Of a DNA stretch of 64,000 nucleotides, positions 19,219 through 30,525 are shown in pieces. Where the stretch lies: assembly GCF_026212465.1 (NCBI RefSeq), contig NC_080056.1:6976517-7040516 (forward strand), in the 5' to 3' direction. Source of the DNA: Amaranthus tricolor (lineage: Eukaryota; Streptophyta; Magnoliopsida; Caryophyllales; Amaranthaceae). The position numbers and the translations under genes were made by a program. Under the pieces are notes generated by a model. That model saw nothing but the letters and a program-made list of their open reading frames with translations, was not told the origin of the DNA and searched no databases. Numbering within the stretch: the first letter of the stretch is position 1; every line of letters starts with the position of its first letter.

Positions 19219-21251
19219 ATGTATCCAGCAGCTCCAAGACCCCTAGATTCTAGTGTCTTGACTATGCAGCATGAGCACAGGAGTACTCCTCTTTGGGATG
19301 CCCAGATTAGGTTTACGATAGTTGTGATTTGTATTTTACTAATGCTAACATACAAGTTACTTATTTATATGTCAATATTCATAGGTGTCCAATGCAGAAA
19401 CGCTAGGCATTAGGCATCCAGATTCCGTTCAATGGGTGATCGATGATAGGATCATCCCGTACTTAGAGCAAACAAGGTTATACGACTTTCACCTCGTTGC
19501 ATACGGCAGAGTTAACTGTGCCATTATCACAGCACTGGTCGAGAGATGGCGTCAGGAGATGCATACATTTTATCTCCCTCTAGGTGAGGCTACCATCACA
19601 TTGCTTGATGTAGCCTTACTAACGCGACATCCCATTGAGGGACGTTCCGTGTGTACAGCCGGACGTCACCTATCAGGCTGGCGTGACATGGTGCATCGCA
19701 TATTGGGGGAGCGCCCTCCACAGGAATTGATCAGGGGGAGCGGTTTGCGCTGCACGTGGTTAGTTCAGACCTTCTTGGATCTCCCCGAAGATGCTGATGA
19801 AGGCACCATTTCGAGGTACGCCAAGGCGTACCTCTTATACTTGATAGGAGCTGTGTTGTTTGCCGATAAAACAAACAACCAAATACAGCTCCTTTATTTA
19901 ACTTTACTTGACGACCCGTGGGAGCGCATCGCCGAGTATAGGAAGGGCTTCGTAGCCCTTGGATACCTGTATAGGAGGCTATGTGGTGCTGCCCAAAAGA
20001 ACGTCAAGGAGATTGTGGGGCCAATAGTCATATTACAGGTAATAAAATTAACATTTAACTCTAATCCAGTGTAGTCAATTACATACTAATTACATTTCTA
20101 ATGTTCAGCTGTGGGCGTGGGAGCATATTCTTATCGGCCAACCTTACAGAACCGTTGCTCGTGGTGATACTGCTCCTCCAGCACAACCCCCACGAGATGT
20201 TGCGTACAGTTCAAGGTGGAATTTTGCACAACGGACGCGCAAGCACACCGGCACCGGTCTCGGATTCTACTGAGATCAGTTAGACCTGCTACGACCCAAC
20301 CAGGTAAATATTTCAGTACTCATTAACATTAGTACAATTTAATTAACATATCACTTACATTTTCATGACATGTATTTTAGTTTTTGTGAGACCCATACCT
20401 TGCGGAAGCCTACGCAGCTGTACCCGAACACTCGGGGATTCATTCAGGTGCGTGGAGGGCTTCAGTGCCACTCATATGCTTTCACATTGTCGAAATACAT
20501 CTATCAGAGCGTGTACTGCGCCAATATGGGTTGGTACAGGGCATTACACCGCCTTGTGATACCGAACCCCAGCTGCACCAGATTTTGCGCAAAAATCAGG
20601 GTGTGGCAAACTGGATGGACATCAACTAGCGTCACATCGCTCGTTGGGATGGTAGACTGGAGCTGCTGGCACAAGGTGCGCCGATCGATGTTCATGGCGC
20701 ACCTACTACACTAGACTACATGCCGTGGTTCATCTCCATGACGCGCCGATGGATGACACCACGTGCCATCTTCGCAGCAGCACATTACGCACCTGCTGCG
20801 CCTACGATGACCCAATTTGTAAGTCTTCATTTGCATTTATATGATTAAGTTATCGATTAAATAATATAATGTTACATTAACTAAATATTAATTGCAGGCA
20901 CAAGGTGTGGCAGCAGTGATGCGGTACAGCCACGAGGAGCCGATGAGGGAGATTGTGCATGGCATGCTTGTCGGCTCGCAGTTCCAGCACTTCATACCGA
21001 AAGTCGCTGCAGAGTCCTTACCGACTACCGCCCATACGCACGTCTCATCTCTTGCTTATGACTGTCATTTGGAGGAGATGAACCATTCATACCCCGTTGA
21101 CGTTGCGGGGACCTCGCAGGCTGGGCCATCATAGCCATCATAGTACCAGTCCCCTCCACTGCCAAAGCGACACCCGAACGCCTCTTACTATCGTAGGAGG
21201 CGTAGGAGACCAACTCAGTTGGATAGGGTAGATGAGGGTCGTGAGCGTTAA
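19219..21251 (+). pseudogene. Plant mobile domain (PMD, PF10536-type; MAIN-like) gene, five exons, inactivated
   Basis: Exon 1 starts at 19219 (MYPAAPRPLDSSVLTMQHEH, then RSTPLWDAQ); its donor is uncertain. Further exons with consistent phase are 19385-20038, 20109-20303, 20381-20818 and 20898-21251. The PMD core is clear: IITALVERWRQEMHTFYLP, then GEATITLLDVALL, then RGSGLRCTWLVQTF, then YLLYLIGAVLFAD, LWAWEHI, and PLICFHIVEIHLSERVLRQY. The C-terminus is basic (YYRRRRRRPTQ). Five in-frame stops interrupt it (20271, 20387, 20627, 21132, 21141), so no full protein is made. The expected product would be about 575 residues. Host PMD proteins such as MAIN and MAIL1 act in genome stability and silencing; transposon-borne PMDs have no established role. 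Confidence 0.85.
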
Positions 21252-21276
21252 CGTTTAACTTTTGTGTATTTGGATC

Positions 21277-21280
<4 letters not shown>

Positions 21281-21326
<46 letters not shown>
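21281..21326 (+). repeat. (TA)n microsatellite
   Basis: About 23 perfect TA units just after the PMD stop codon, inside the MULE. Confidence 0.95.
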
Positions 21327-21332
<6 letters not shown>

Positions 21333-21550
21333 AGTTGTATATTTCAAACATTTGTATAGATTTTGTTGTATATATATGTTTAATTACTTTATCATAGCCT
21401 TCAAGCTTTGACTTACGAATGATCGGAATTCTAGCGATGAATCATGTTGCCTGAAATATACATTGACTTGTAATTACTTATTCTACTGTCTCTAATGCAA
21501 ATACAAAAAATAACAACTCAAAAATTAAGGAAAAAAAAAAATATATTAAA

Positions 21551-21674
21551 CAGCAGTTAATAACTGCGAACTGCTCCAAACCACAGGTTTGAGATTTTCA
21601 TGCTTACTTTTGAAATTTTCATGAACCTTAGTTTATTTTGTTATTTTTTTTTCACTTATACTTTTCAAATTTTC
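21551..21674 (-). repeat. Right terminal inverted repeat of the MULE
   Basis: Complement of the left TIR with scattered differences, including loss of part of the A/T-rich middle. The outermost 14 bases (CTTTTCAAATTTTC on the plus strand) are a perfect complement of the left end. Confidence 0.85.
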
Positions 21675-21710
21675 AAGTCAAGGCTCCTTTTCAAGTCAAG
21701 GCTCCTTTTC
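21675..21710 (+). repeat. Right target duplication, itself tandemly duplicated
   Basis: AAGTCAAGG at 21675-21683 is the right target-site copy. It begins an 18-bp unit, AAGTCAAGGCTCCTTTTC, present twice in perfect tandem (21675-21692 and 21693-21710). Confidence 0.85.
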
Positions 21711-22506
21711 TCTAGCTACGCTGGACTTTTAATCTTGAGTCTTAAGAGTTTTAGGAGAGCCGTGAATGCACGAAAAGGTGGTTGATTTAGGTTTATTTTC
21801 ACCTGAGAATCAATCCTTGTCTTAGTTGAAGCATGTATCGCTCTCTCCATGTAAGGTCTTGGTTTGGATTCCTACTACCCTTGCCAACCTTATATTCAGA
21901 AATGAAGAAGCGACAATCAGTGCTTAATTGCTCGTGTTTTTGGTGCCCATATATGAAAAATGCGACACAAACCTCTTTCAAACGCAACACTACATATCCG
22001 ACTATATCACTAACCGTTTAGACACGAGGGTGCCCACCTCAAACCCCCAAAACAACCTACCCATCTTGGCTAAAGATTAGAAGTGTAGAACATACAAAAT
22101 AGAATAGTCATCTCATCACTAAATATTCTATAATTGTTAGGTAGGCAAAGGCCACTCTCGACTGCTTACACCACAATCAAACTTCTAGAATAGCGTCGGT
22201 TGTGTATTCTCTCTGTTTATCTCAAGAACATAACCATAGGGAGTAAATAATTCTTTGTAACAGCCAATTTAATACAAACCCCAGAATTTTACTCTAAATC
22301 TGTGAAAAATTCACCCAGATTTTGGTCGGATTGATCAATTTGTGGATCTTGGAATTTCTACTGTAATTCGTCCATTTAGGTACTTTTCTCTGGTACCCAT
22401 TTCACTATTCTCGATTGTTATCAATCTTCACTTACAAATTCAATTTCTTGGTAGTTGATTCTTGTATAGTTTTCAATTTAAGATCTTGGATTACCCCTAA
22501 TTTGAA
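21711..22506. other. Upstream region of the rhomboid gene
   Basis: No coding sequence was recognised. 21711-22030 may continue the older repeat into which the MULE inserted. The pyrimidine-rich and 'gtgaaaaattcaccc' sequences at about 22260-22506 fit a 5' UTR for the gene starting at 22507. Confidence 0.4.
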
Positions 22507-23322
22507 ATGGGTAAACCATTGTTTTATGAAATATTGGAAAAACCTGCTACTAGTTGTATTATAGCAATTTGTAGTGCAATTTGGTTTTATATTCAGAAAA
22601 AGAATATTGGGTATTCACAAGTTGGATTAAGCTACGAAACTGCTATTGAAGGGCATCATTGGAGGATAATAACATCAGCTTTTTCACACATTAGTGTGAT
22701 CCATCTTGTTTTTAATATGAGTGCTCTTTGGAGTCTTGGTATTGTAGAACAATTAGGAGAAACGGGTCTAGGAGTTCAATTTTATCTTCATTATACTCTT
22801 GTATTGGTTGTTTTATCTGGAATATTGGTATTAGGGTCTTATCATGTTCTTATTCATAAGCTTAAGTTAGAGCATTTTCAAAGAGTGACGGCTGTTGGAT
22901 ACTCTTGTGTTGTTTTTGGGTGGATGACGATTTTGTCGGTGAAGCAACCGAGCTCGAAGTTGAATCTTTTTGGGTTTCTATCTTTGCCTATTAGTTTTGC
23001 GCCTTTCGAATCATTAGTTTTTACGTCGATAATTGTTCCACAAGCTAGTTTTCTTGGGCATTTGTCAGGGATTATTGTTGGGTATGCTATTGGTTGGGGT
23101 TTGATTCATGGGATGAACAATTATTGGGCTTTGACATTGTTGGGATGGATTGCTCTTGTTTTCGTTGTGAGTTTGAAGCGATCAGGTGCATATGACTTTG
23201 AGTTCCTCGAGATTGAATCTGTTACCGATCCTTCGTTGCCTATGGTTCGGTTTCTTGCACCTGCTAATGGTAGAACATTGCAAATGAGTTCAGTGCCAAC
23301 AGGAGGCGTTGAATTGGTTTGA
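22507..23322 (+). CDS. RBL13: Rhomboid-like intramembrane serine protease, RBL13-like
   Basis: A single uninterrupted exon of 271 residues. Rhomboids cleave membrane proteins within the bilayer using a Ser-His dyad. Visible features: HWR at 51-53; the helix-2 motif with His66 and Asn70 ([11 protein letters not shown]); the nucleophile motif GYSCVVFG with Ser133; and the catalytic His185 in [14 protein letters not shown]. Six or so hydrophobic segments are apparent. The residue after Ser133 is Cys rather than the Gly of the usual GxSG; from memory this also holds in Arabidopsis RBL13. The first ATG is used because the family's conserved N-terminus ([14 protein letters not shown]) follows it directly. 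Substrates and compartment are not known from sequence. Confidence 0.92.
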   Translation: MGKPLFYEILEKPATSCIIAICSAIWFYIQKKNIGYSQVGLSYETAIEGHHWRIITSAFSHISVIHLVFNMSALWSLGIVEQLGETGLGVQFYLHYTLVLVVLSGILVLGSYHVLIHKLKLEHFQRVTAVGYSCVVFGWMTILSVKQPSSKLNLFGFLSLPISFAPFESLVFTSIIVPQASFLGHLSGIIVGYAIGWGLIHGMNNYWALTLLGWIALVFVVSLKRSGAYDFEFLEIESVTDPSLPMVRFLAPANGRTLQMSSVPTGGVELV

Positions 23323-23810
23323 ATTTTGTGATCGGAAAGAGTGGATTAGCTTTGTTTGGCTGACTCTATATGGACATTAGATGGTTTCATGTTGTGATTA
23401 TCCAGGAGCCAGGACTTTTGTTCTGTATTTAACGCTTAGGAGTGTACAACGGACTGTACAACATTTCAACTCAGCTTCTATCAGCCCAGAAATGAACCTT
23501 TTTGACCTTCTAGTGCAGTATATATATGTTTTGTTGCGTCATTCAAGGTCAGTTTTAAATTGGAATTGCTTTTTCATTGTATATTTATGGCTAAAAGATT
23601 GAATTGTTCCGATTATTGGTTTACATCTGACCTTATGCTAGCCAATAGTGGCAGATGAATCTTGTAGATTGTTCCATTTATTGCAAAAAATCTTATAGTA
23701 TTTTTCCATATGTTCCTTAAATTGCCTATTTTGTTCCATGTACTATTAATATCTTATGATTCTATTTTATCAGCATTTACGTTTATTTGTGCCATTATGC
23801 CAACTTTTAT
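23323..23810. other. Rhomboid 3' UTR and flank
   Basis: About 300 bp after the stop looks like 3' UTR (moderate GC, no other gene). Then AT-rich DNA up to the MITE at 23811. Confidence 0.5.
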
Positions 23811-24070
23811 GCTGTTTGGATGGGGGCAATTGGGGGAAAGGAAGGGAAGGAAAATGGAGGGGTGGCCTTTATTTGGATAGCATTAGGGGAGGGGAGAGAG
23901 TTATGTTAAAGGAAGGGTAATGGAGAGAAGATTTCCTTCCCATTTTCTATTAGTCGGATCCTTTATTGAAGATTTGGAAAGAAAACACAATATTATATCT
24001 CCCCCTTTCGTTCCCCTCCCCTTCCCTTCTCCACTCTTCCTTTCCCTCTTAAAACGCTATCAAAATATAC
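23811..24070. mobile_element. Family M2 fold-back MITE, copy 2
   Basis: The left end is 'gctgtttggatgggggcaat' followed by long purine runs (GGGGGAAAGGAAGGGAAGG). The right end is pyrimidine-rich ('cccctccccttcccttctcc', then 'tttccctc'). It can fold over nearly its full length. Confidence 0.6.
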
Positions 24071-24251
24071 TTTGTCTACATGATGTAGAACCACTCAACT
24101 TGCTTATGTTATTTATGCATTAATATATTTCACAATAGTTGTGTGTCGTATGTCATGTCATCCATATGAAACTAAATCTAGGCGGGAGTTGGAGTTGGAC
24201 TTTGTTTTGTGCCTGATTGGGTTTCTATGATCACATCAGTAAACTTTACAT

Positions 24252-24553
24252 TTTGTTTGGATTGATAGAATTGGAGGGAAAGGAAAGAGAGATGTTTGGA
24301 TAGATATAATTTTCTTTGTATGGATACCAATATTGAAGGGGAGGGATTTAGAACGAAGGGATTTGTATGGATTAAGTCTCTTAATTTTGTCGAATCTTCA
24401 AATGTGGAAAGATTTGGAAGGAAAGGGCTATTTTTCTTCCTCTCCTAAACAAATAAGGGAGACATCCCATATTATTTGGCTCCCCTCTCTTTCCCTTCCT
24501 TCTCTTTTAATTCCCTTGCTTTCCTTTCCTTACTATTTTGGAATCCAAACAAG
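24252..24553. mobile_element. Family M2 fold-back MITE, copy 3
   Basis: The ends are 'ttgtttggattgatag' and its near complement 'ggaatccaaacaag'. The interior carries GGAGGGAAAGGAAAG against CTTTCCTTTCCTTAC. This is the clearest terminal pairing of the three copies. Confidence 0.65.
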
Positions 24554-24993
24554 GTGTTAATAATTACTAGTTTTACTGTTGCGATAATTTGGTAATGGGG
24601 TGATGCATTTGTTTTGCTTCCAAATATCGGCCCAGACCACAGGATATCCTTTGTAATACTCCTTTACGTAACGGGTAGTATTAGTTTCATAGATAAAAAA
24701 TCTTACAACTCTTTTGATACGATATGTTGCGGCCTAGTTTTGCACTAAGCATTATAGTTGTTGAAAAGATCATTTTGTTTTATCTGATCATTTTTTCTTG
24801 TTGGCTCAAGTTGTGATTACATTAAGTACAGTGATACTTCTTATTCTTAAACACTTTTGAGTGTGATAAATAGGAATCACGGTTTACTTTGTTTCCTAAA
24901 GAATGATTGTGTGAATGTCACTGTCCTTATTCTATGCAGTTTCTTTCTTCTTATTTGTACATTTTTGGCGGAGTCCCCATAGTGCAAAAATGT

Positions 24994-26300
24994 TGTAGTA
25001 GTCACGATTGTGGTACGTAACAACAGTCTAACAGGAGTGATGGGATTGTCGTACCTTCAAATATCGGCCAAAACCTTGATAGCGTGGGTAATATTGGTTT
25101 GGTAAATTTGAAAAAATTTCCAACGCTGCCGATATGATACAACGCGTATCTTAGGATTAACATTGTAAATTTTCCCGGTTGTTGTTCATGGACGCATAGA
25201 CAATATAACAGTGAACTGATTGTGCTGTGAATTAGGATGTGCTAGGATTACATGGCTTCCTTCATATAGCTCAGCTAGCTGCTTCATTTTGACTATTATT
25301 GCCTGCACTATTATCCCTTCCATTGTAGAGATGCTCAATGGGATGGGCCCATTAAACCCCCTTATCCAGCCCGACCTGTGACAGGGCATTGTCCGACCTA
25401 TTACCATTTTTGTTTGACACGATGTGGCTCGACCTGTTAAGAAATAGAAATCTAAGTTAATCACGGTGAGGCAGGCCATTTTTGTTCGACATGACATGGC
25501 CCGACCTTTTAAGAAATAGAAAATCTAAGTTAATCACGGTTATTTGTAAATTATCATAAAAAGACAAAAGAAAACCTAATAAAATAATCAAAATAAAAAA
25601 AAACAAAATCATTAAAGTCATAGATGGATAAATACTTGCTACTTACATGTAATTTACCAAATTGATATATTACGATTATTTATCTATTACACCTTGTTAA
25701 GAAATTGCTTCAACTCAACCCATGTTATTGCGGTAGGGAGTAATAAACAACATAAAATTATAAAAACAAATATATAAAAAAAAAAAAAAAAAAAAAAAAA
25801 CACTAAACTCTCTGTATCTTTGGTTAACTACATTTCCTAGAAAATTGTGTTTTAATTGGATTAATTGGGTTTAGTTAAAGTTAAAGGTTATCAAGTAAGT
25901 CAAAGGCCTTATAGCATGTTATTTTATTGAAATTAGAAAAGTGGTTTTAATAATGTTGAGTTTGATAAGTTGAAAGTTATTCACAAAAATTATATATATT
26001 GAGACTGTAATTTTTAAAACGATTAAATTTAAAAATTGTAGTTTGCATATTATACTTTACAAAATAAAGTATTGGTGAAATATTGGATGATGTATGGCAT
26101 TATAAAATTACTATTTAGTTTTGATTATTTTACAAAATTTTAAGATTATTTTTGAAAATTTGAATTGAATTTGCCATCAGTGAATTAGAAATAATAGTGA
26201 TATATTTTTTTACATATATTAGAATTGAAAATAACAAAATATATTACCACTTTTAGGATAAAATAGGATTATAATATTAGAACGGAAAATATATATTTGG
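24994..26300 (+). repeat. Segmental duplication, unit 1
   Basis: Shares its whole order of blocks with unit 2: 'agtagtcacgattgtg', then 'caggagtgatg', then 'aaaaccttgatagc', then 'ttaggattaacattgtaaat', then 'gagatgctcaatgggatggg', a poly(A) tract (about 25773-25800), 'aactacatttcctagaaa' and 'ggattataatattagaa'. No gene is seen; stretches such as 'gcccgacc' recall a degenerate repeat. It may be a pair of related element copies rather than a duplication of host DNA. Confidence 0.7.
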
Positions 26301-26603
26301 AAAAATTACTATGAATAATACAATTTTTTGTTAATTTTTCTACAATAATATCAACTATTGATTAATTATAAATTATACCATTATCAACTTAGGGGGTATT
26401 TTCCTATAATGATATCAACTTTAGTTTATTAATTAATTTACAATTTTTTTTGTCTTATAATCACTTATAGTTTGATTTTTAACATGTTAGGGATTTTCTA
26501 GGAAAACACTCTTTTTAAGTTGGTATTATTCATGGTTAATCAATAGTTGATATTAAGTAGGAAAATAAACAAAAAATTACATTATTCATGATAATTTTTC
26601 TTA

Positions 26604-28830
26604 GTAGTCACGATTGTGATAATGACACACTAATGTGGTAATAGACTAACAGGAGTGATGTAGTTGTCATACTTTCAAATATCAGTCAAAACCTTGATAG
26701 CATGGGTAATATTGATTTGGTAATATATGATACGACGCGGTCTCTTAGGATTAACATTGTAAATCATAACTCTAGTGGATCATTTGTTAATGAACTAGTT
26801 TGTGGATCATTTCAAGTTATGTACAAATTCTTAAATGAAATAGTTTTGTGGTAAAATTATCTCTGTTGAACTGGCCCATATGTATTTAGTCTATTGAAGT
26901 AATCACTTATAATTTTAAAGAGATCGATTAGAAAAATGAGCTAATTATTTCATGGTGAGACGATCTCATACTAGACAAGCTGATATAACTTGGCAATTAT
27001 GAGCCGGTGAATACTTGAGAAGAGAAGCCCAAGTACTAGTCATTTAGTTGTATGATCTTTCGTAGGATTATTTTGATCATCATTTGTTTTAAATGAGATT
27101 ATGTTAATGTTGTGAATGGGCTATGATATTTGGTGAAGAACAATAAACAAATTAATGCAAAGAAAACAACCCAAAACAAAGCAAGCAACAACAATGGCAA
27201 AACACAAGAATATATGAGGTATATAATGATACCTCTCCTCAAAATAAGTATCTTATCATTAATATAAACTCATTTACACTAATGACTCACCTTACAAAGC
27301 TTTAAGAACAATCTCCCAAAGTAAAGATTGAACCTTTACTTCAATCTCTCACAAATATGCAAATACAAAGAGGGAGAACTCTTATGGTGTGAACCCTAGT
27401 TTACTCTCTTGTATATACCTCTCTCTATCCCTAATGATGTTCTAAGACTCCTTATTTAGCCCTAAAACATATTAGAATAACTTAGGACAAAAGGGCTTAA
27501 AGCCTACAAAAAACCGGAACAAAACAGAAACTGATGCGCAAAGAGACCTGCTGCTCGCTCAGGTCGAGCTTCCTCGCTCGCTTGGTCGAGCCACTGACCA
27601 GTAGCTGCTGTCTGTCTGCTCTTGCTTGGCTCGATCGAGCCACTCATGCTCGATGGGTCGAGCAGCCTTCAAGAGGTCCCAAACCTCGTGCCTTACCTTC
27701 ACTAAGACACCTCAAATCATCACCATCAATCAATTCATCGAGTGAACCAAACCTTACCACTCCATATCCCATGCCACATCCTACACCACTATCAAGTGTG
27801 CAAGACATGGTATGATCTATGAGGTGTTCAATATCGTCATCAATATTGTGGGAATCAGCTCTTAATTCAACAGTTTATCATCTCCTCTCTAGCTCTGTCT
27901 TGAAGTGCCGAATGAACGATTCCATTATTATATACTTATAGTCGATGTTATATCATTACTATTCGGAATGCCATTACAACTTTTACTACAATTTCGTTCA
28001 TCCTTGCCGTTTAACTGCAGTTTTTTCTCTCGGAAATGGATGATTTTCCGGGTTATCGTTTATGGACGCATTGGCAATATAACAGTGAACTGATTATTGC
28101 CTGCATTATTATGTACACCATGTATGCCTTCCATTGTAGAGATGCTCAATGGGATGGGCCCATTAAAACCCCGTGATCTAGCCCGACCCGTTACCATTTT
28201 TGTTTGACGCGACATGGCCCGACCTGTTCAACTCAACCCATGTGATTGCTGTAGGGACTAGGGAGTAACAAACAAAAAAATAAAGGAAAAAAAAAAAAAA
28301 AAAAAAACACTTCCTATCGTTGGTCAACTACATTTCCTAGAAATTTAAGAAATTCCATAAAGGAAATGTAGCTTAACAATTTTTAGAAAATTGTGTTTTA
28401 ATTAGACTAATTAGGTTTAGTTAAAGTCAAAGGTTATTAACTAAGTTAAGTTAGTGATTGTAAGTTTGTAACACTGTTAGAGTTTGATACATTAAAGGTT
28501 GTAGTTAGCAATAATTAAACTTTGTGATTGTTATTTTTAAAATAACTAAACTTAAAAATTATAGTTTGCAAATTATACTACTTAACAAAATAAAATATTG
28601 GTGAAATATTGGCTGATGTTTGGAAATATAAAATTACTATTCAGTTTTGATGATTTCAGTAAATTATAAGATTATTCTAAAAAGTTGAATTGAACTTGCA
28701 TTCAGTGAATCGGAAATCATAGTGATATATTTTTTACATGTATTAGAATTGAAAATAACAAAATATATTACCACTTTTAGGATAATAGGATTATAATATT
28801 AGAATGGAAAATATATATTTTTACAATTTT
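26604..28830 (+). repeat. Segmental duplication, unit 2, interrupted
   Basis: Matches unit 1 at 26604-26785 and 28040-28830. Between these parts lies about 1.25 kb absent from unit 1, including the insertion at 27115-27850. The offset from unit 1 is about 1.6 kb on the left. Confidence 0.7.
27115..27850. mobile_element. Insertion with a TCGA-palindrome cluster, second copy type
   Basis: It has the plan of 12955-13745: an adenine-rich run, 'atgaggtatataatgatacc', a promoter-like AT stretch, then a GC-rich cluster at about 27550-27670 (GCTCAGGTCGAGC, GGTCGAGCC, GGCTCGATCGAGCC, GATGGGTCGAGC), then 'caaatcatcaccatcaatc'. It sits only in duplication unit 2 and is therefore younger than the duplication. 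Class unresolved; a short LTR element is suspected. Confidence 0.5.
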
Positions 28831-28858
28831 TACTTATTGTTTTATTTTCACACTATTT

Positions 28859-29199
28859 AGGTGTTTGATTCTTAGCTTTTTACTTGGCTTTTTGGTTAAC
28901 TTTTGACTTTGGGTTTGTTGGTTAGTCAAATAGCTAATAAAAAGTGTTTGGTAAATGGCTTTAAAGCAGCTGAAAATCTAGCATTTAAGCCAAAATGAAA
29001 AAAACTGCTCTAGTAGCTTTTTTGGTTGACTTTTGGCTTGTTCGCCTACTTTTTTCTCATAAATAGCCAACAACTAATACTCAAATTTACCAAATATATC
29101 CACAAACACCTAGCTTTTTAGCTATTTAAAAACCAACAAAAATAGCCAACATTTCCAGCTGGTTAAACAAAAAGCCAACATCTAATTGCCAAACACCTT
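28859..29199. mobile_element. hAT-like MITE (family M1), best-preserved copy
   Basis: The termini are AGGTGTTTGATT and the complementary TTGCCAAACACCTT. The interior is AGCTTTTT..GGTTGACTTTTGGCTTG against AACCAACAAAAATAGCCAAC. About 340 bp, no coding capacity. Confidence 0.75.
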
Positions 29200-29257
29200 A
29201 TTATATTTTGAGACTTTTGAGACTTTTTGGTTAGTGGAGAGGATGTAATTTTGAAAT

Positions 29258-29524
29258 ACTTGCTTTTCCTTCGTTCCATATTAGTTGTAACATTGAAAAT
29301 TACGACACTATTTATTCATCGCTCTAAATTTATGATTAATTTTTAATCTATAAGTTAAAACATAGTTAAATAAGATTTTGTTTGATTCGTCTTATTGCAA
29401 AGATTATTAATATCAAATTTTTATAATTTTTTCACTATACGTGATTATAGATATTAAGGATTGAATTAGTGTATTACACAGGGTGAAAAAACAAATGTTC
29501 TAAGTATTTTGGAACGGAAAAAGT
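29258..29524. mobile_element. Stowaway-like MITE, degenerate
   Basis: The left end is 'cttcgttccatattagttg' with 'taacatt'. The right end on the minus strand is 'actttttccgttccaaaat' with 'tagaacatt'. TA occurs at or near both borders. Similar in plan to 42687-42937. Confidence 0.5.
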
Positions 29525-29830
29525 ATATTATTATTATTATTTATCGTTCAAACTTATTTAATAGAAATATATTACATAATGTGTAAGAAAAATATAATTA
29601 AGTGAAATATTATTTGAATTGTTTGATTGAACGGAAAAATATATATTACAGGCAATAGAAATATATTGCAGTCTTTAGTTACTTTAAGGCAAATTAAAAT
29701 AAAAATCCGATTCTTAAAGTTCGCCACCTTTTTCATTTTATCGCCACCCCTTCTAATAAAATTACGAATTTGACCCTAAAATTTTAAAAATTACAACTTT
29801 GCCACTGAACTTAAATTTTCTTATTTATAC

Positions 29831-29855
29831 TAATAATAATAATAATAATAATAAC

Positions 29856-29927
<72 letters not shown>

Positions 29928-30007
29928 TAATAAAAATAATTTAAAAAATTAATTAAATATAATAATTAAAACAAAAATAAAAATTTAATAATAATAATAA
30001 CAATCAC

Positions 30008-30038
<31 letters not shown>

Positions 30039-30055
30039 TAATAATAATAATAATA

Positions 30056-30127
<72 letters not shown>

Positions 30128-30155
30128 TAATAATATAAATAAAATTAATAAAAAT
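29831..30155 (+). repeat. Long interrupted (TAA)n tract
   Basis: Several runs of TAA/ATA units with CAA interruptions. A further run of about 15 units lies at 30320-30364 and a shorter one at 30585-30610. Confidence 0.95.
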
Positions 30156-30175
30156 ATTTAAAAAAAAAATAATAC

Positions 30176-30236
30176 CAGTCGCACAAAAAGTGCAACTATA
30201 CCTACGTTGAGTCGCACTTTTAGTGCGACTGGTATT
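30176..30236. repeat. Hairpin built on GTCGCAC arms
   Basis: ACCAGTCGCAC..AAAGTGC and the complementary GTCGCACTTTTAGTGCGAC with TGGT form two nested stems. A weaker copy lies at about 30654-30703 ('cagttgcac', 'gtgcgactgtacctagg'). Confidence 0.8.
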
Positions 30237-30316
30237 AATATTTTATTTTTTTTTTAATTTCGAATTATAAAATTTCTTTTGTTTAATTAATTTATTTTTT
30301 AAGTTATTGTTATTTA

Positions 30317-30365
<49 letters not shown>

Positions 30366-30397
30366 GTTACTCTCTCTCTTCCTTCTCTCTCTAGAAA

Positions 30398-30525
30398 AAT
30401 TATCTCCTGGTTTCACAAGAAACCAGCCATGGCAAGAGGTTGCCATCTTCTTGTTCATCGAAAGGCTCAGCATCATCAGTAGAATCCCAAATTGCACCGA
30501 CAGCTCCAATCAAGCGAGTAAGAAC
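30398..30525 (-). pseudogene. Captured coding-like fragment inside the TIR element
   Basis: On the minus strand from about 30525 it reads VLTRLIGAVGAIWDSTDDAE, then PFDEQEDGNLLPWLVSCETR, then stops; it has far higher GC than its surroundings. MULE-like elements often capture host gene pieces. The donor gene was not recognised, and chance openness over 40 codons is possible. Confidence 0.4.

Larger units (their letters stand above)
17161..21674 (+). mobile_element. Mutator-like element (MULE) carrying a plant mobile domain gene
   Basis: The termini are GAAAATTTGAAAAG at 17161 and its complement CTTTTCAAATTTTC ending at 21674, bordered by a 9-bp duplication. Long inverted repeats follow: left about 17161-17298, right about 21551-21674, sharing 'gtaagcgtgaaaatcccaaa' against 'gtaagcatgaaaatctcaaa', then 'tggtttggag' and 'ttcgcagtta'. 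Inside, on the plus strand, lie a MuDR-type transposase remnant (17945-19147) and a PMD pseudogene (19219-21251). The transposase lacks its catalytic domain, so the element cannot move unaided. PMD genes inside MULEs are known in plants; the family of this one is not recognised. Confidence 0.9.

Noticed and set aside
20365..20714. Two overlapping plus-strand open frames in the PMD region
   Set aside because: Only the third frame, with two stops, gives PMD similarity; the open ones are shadows.
21281..21326. CRISPR-like or satellite array
   Set aside because: A simple TA microsatellite; no repeat-spacer structure occurs anywhere in the window.
30243..30509. Minus-strand open frame with a poly-Tyr run
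   Set aside because: The Tyr run is the (TAA)n repeat translated; only the short GC-richer piece merits attention, in another frame.
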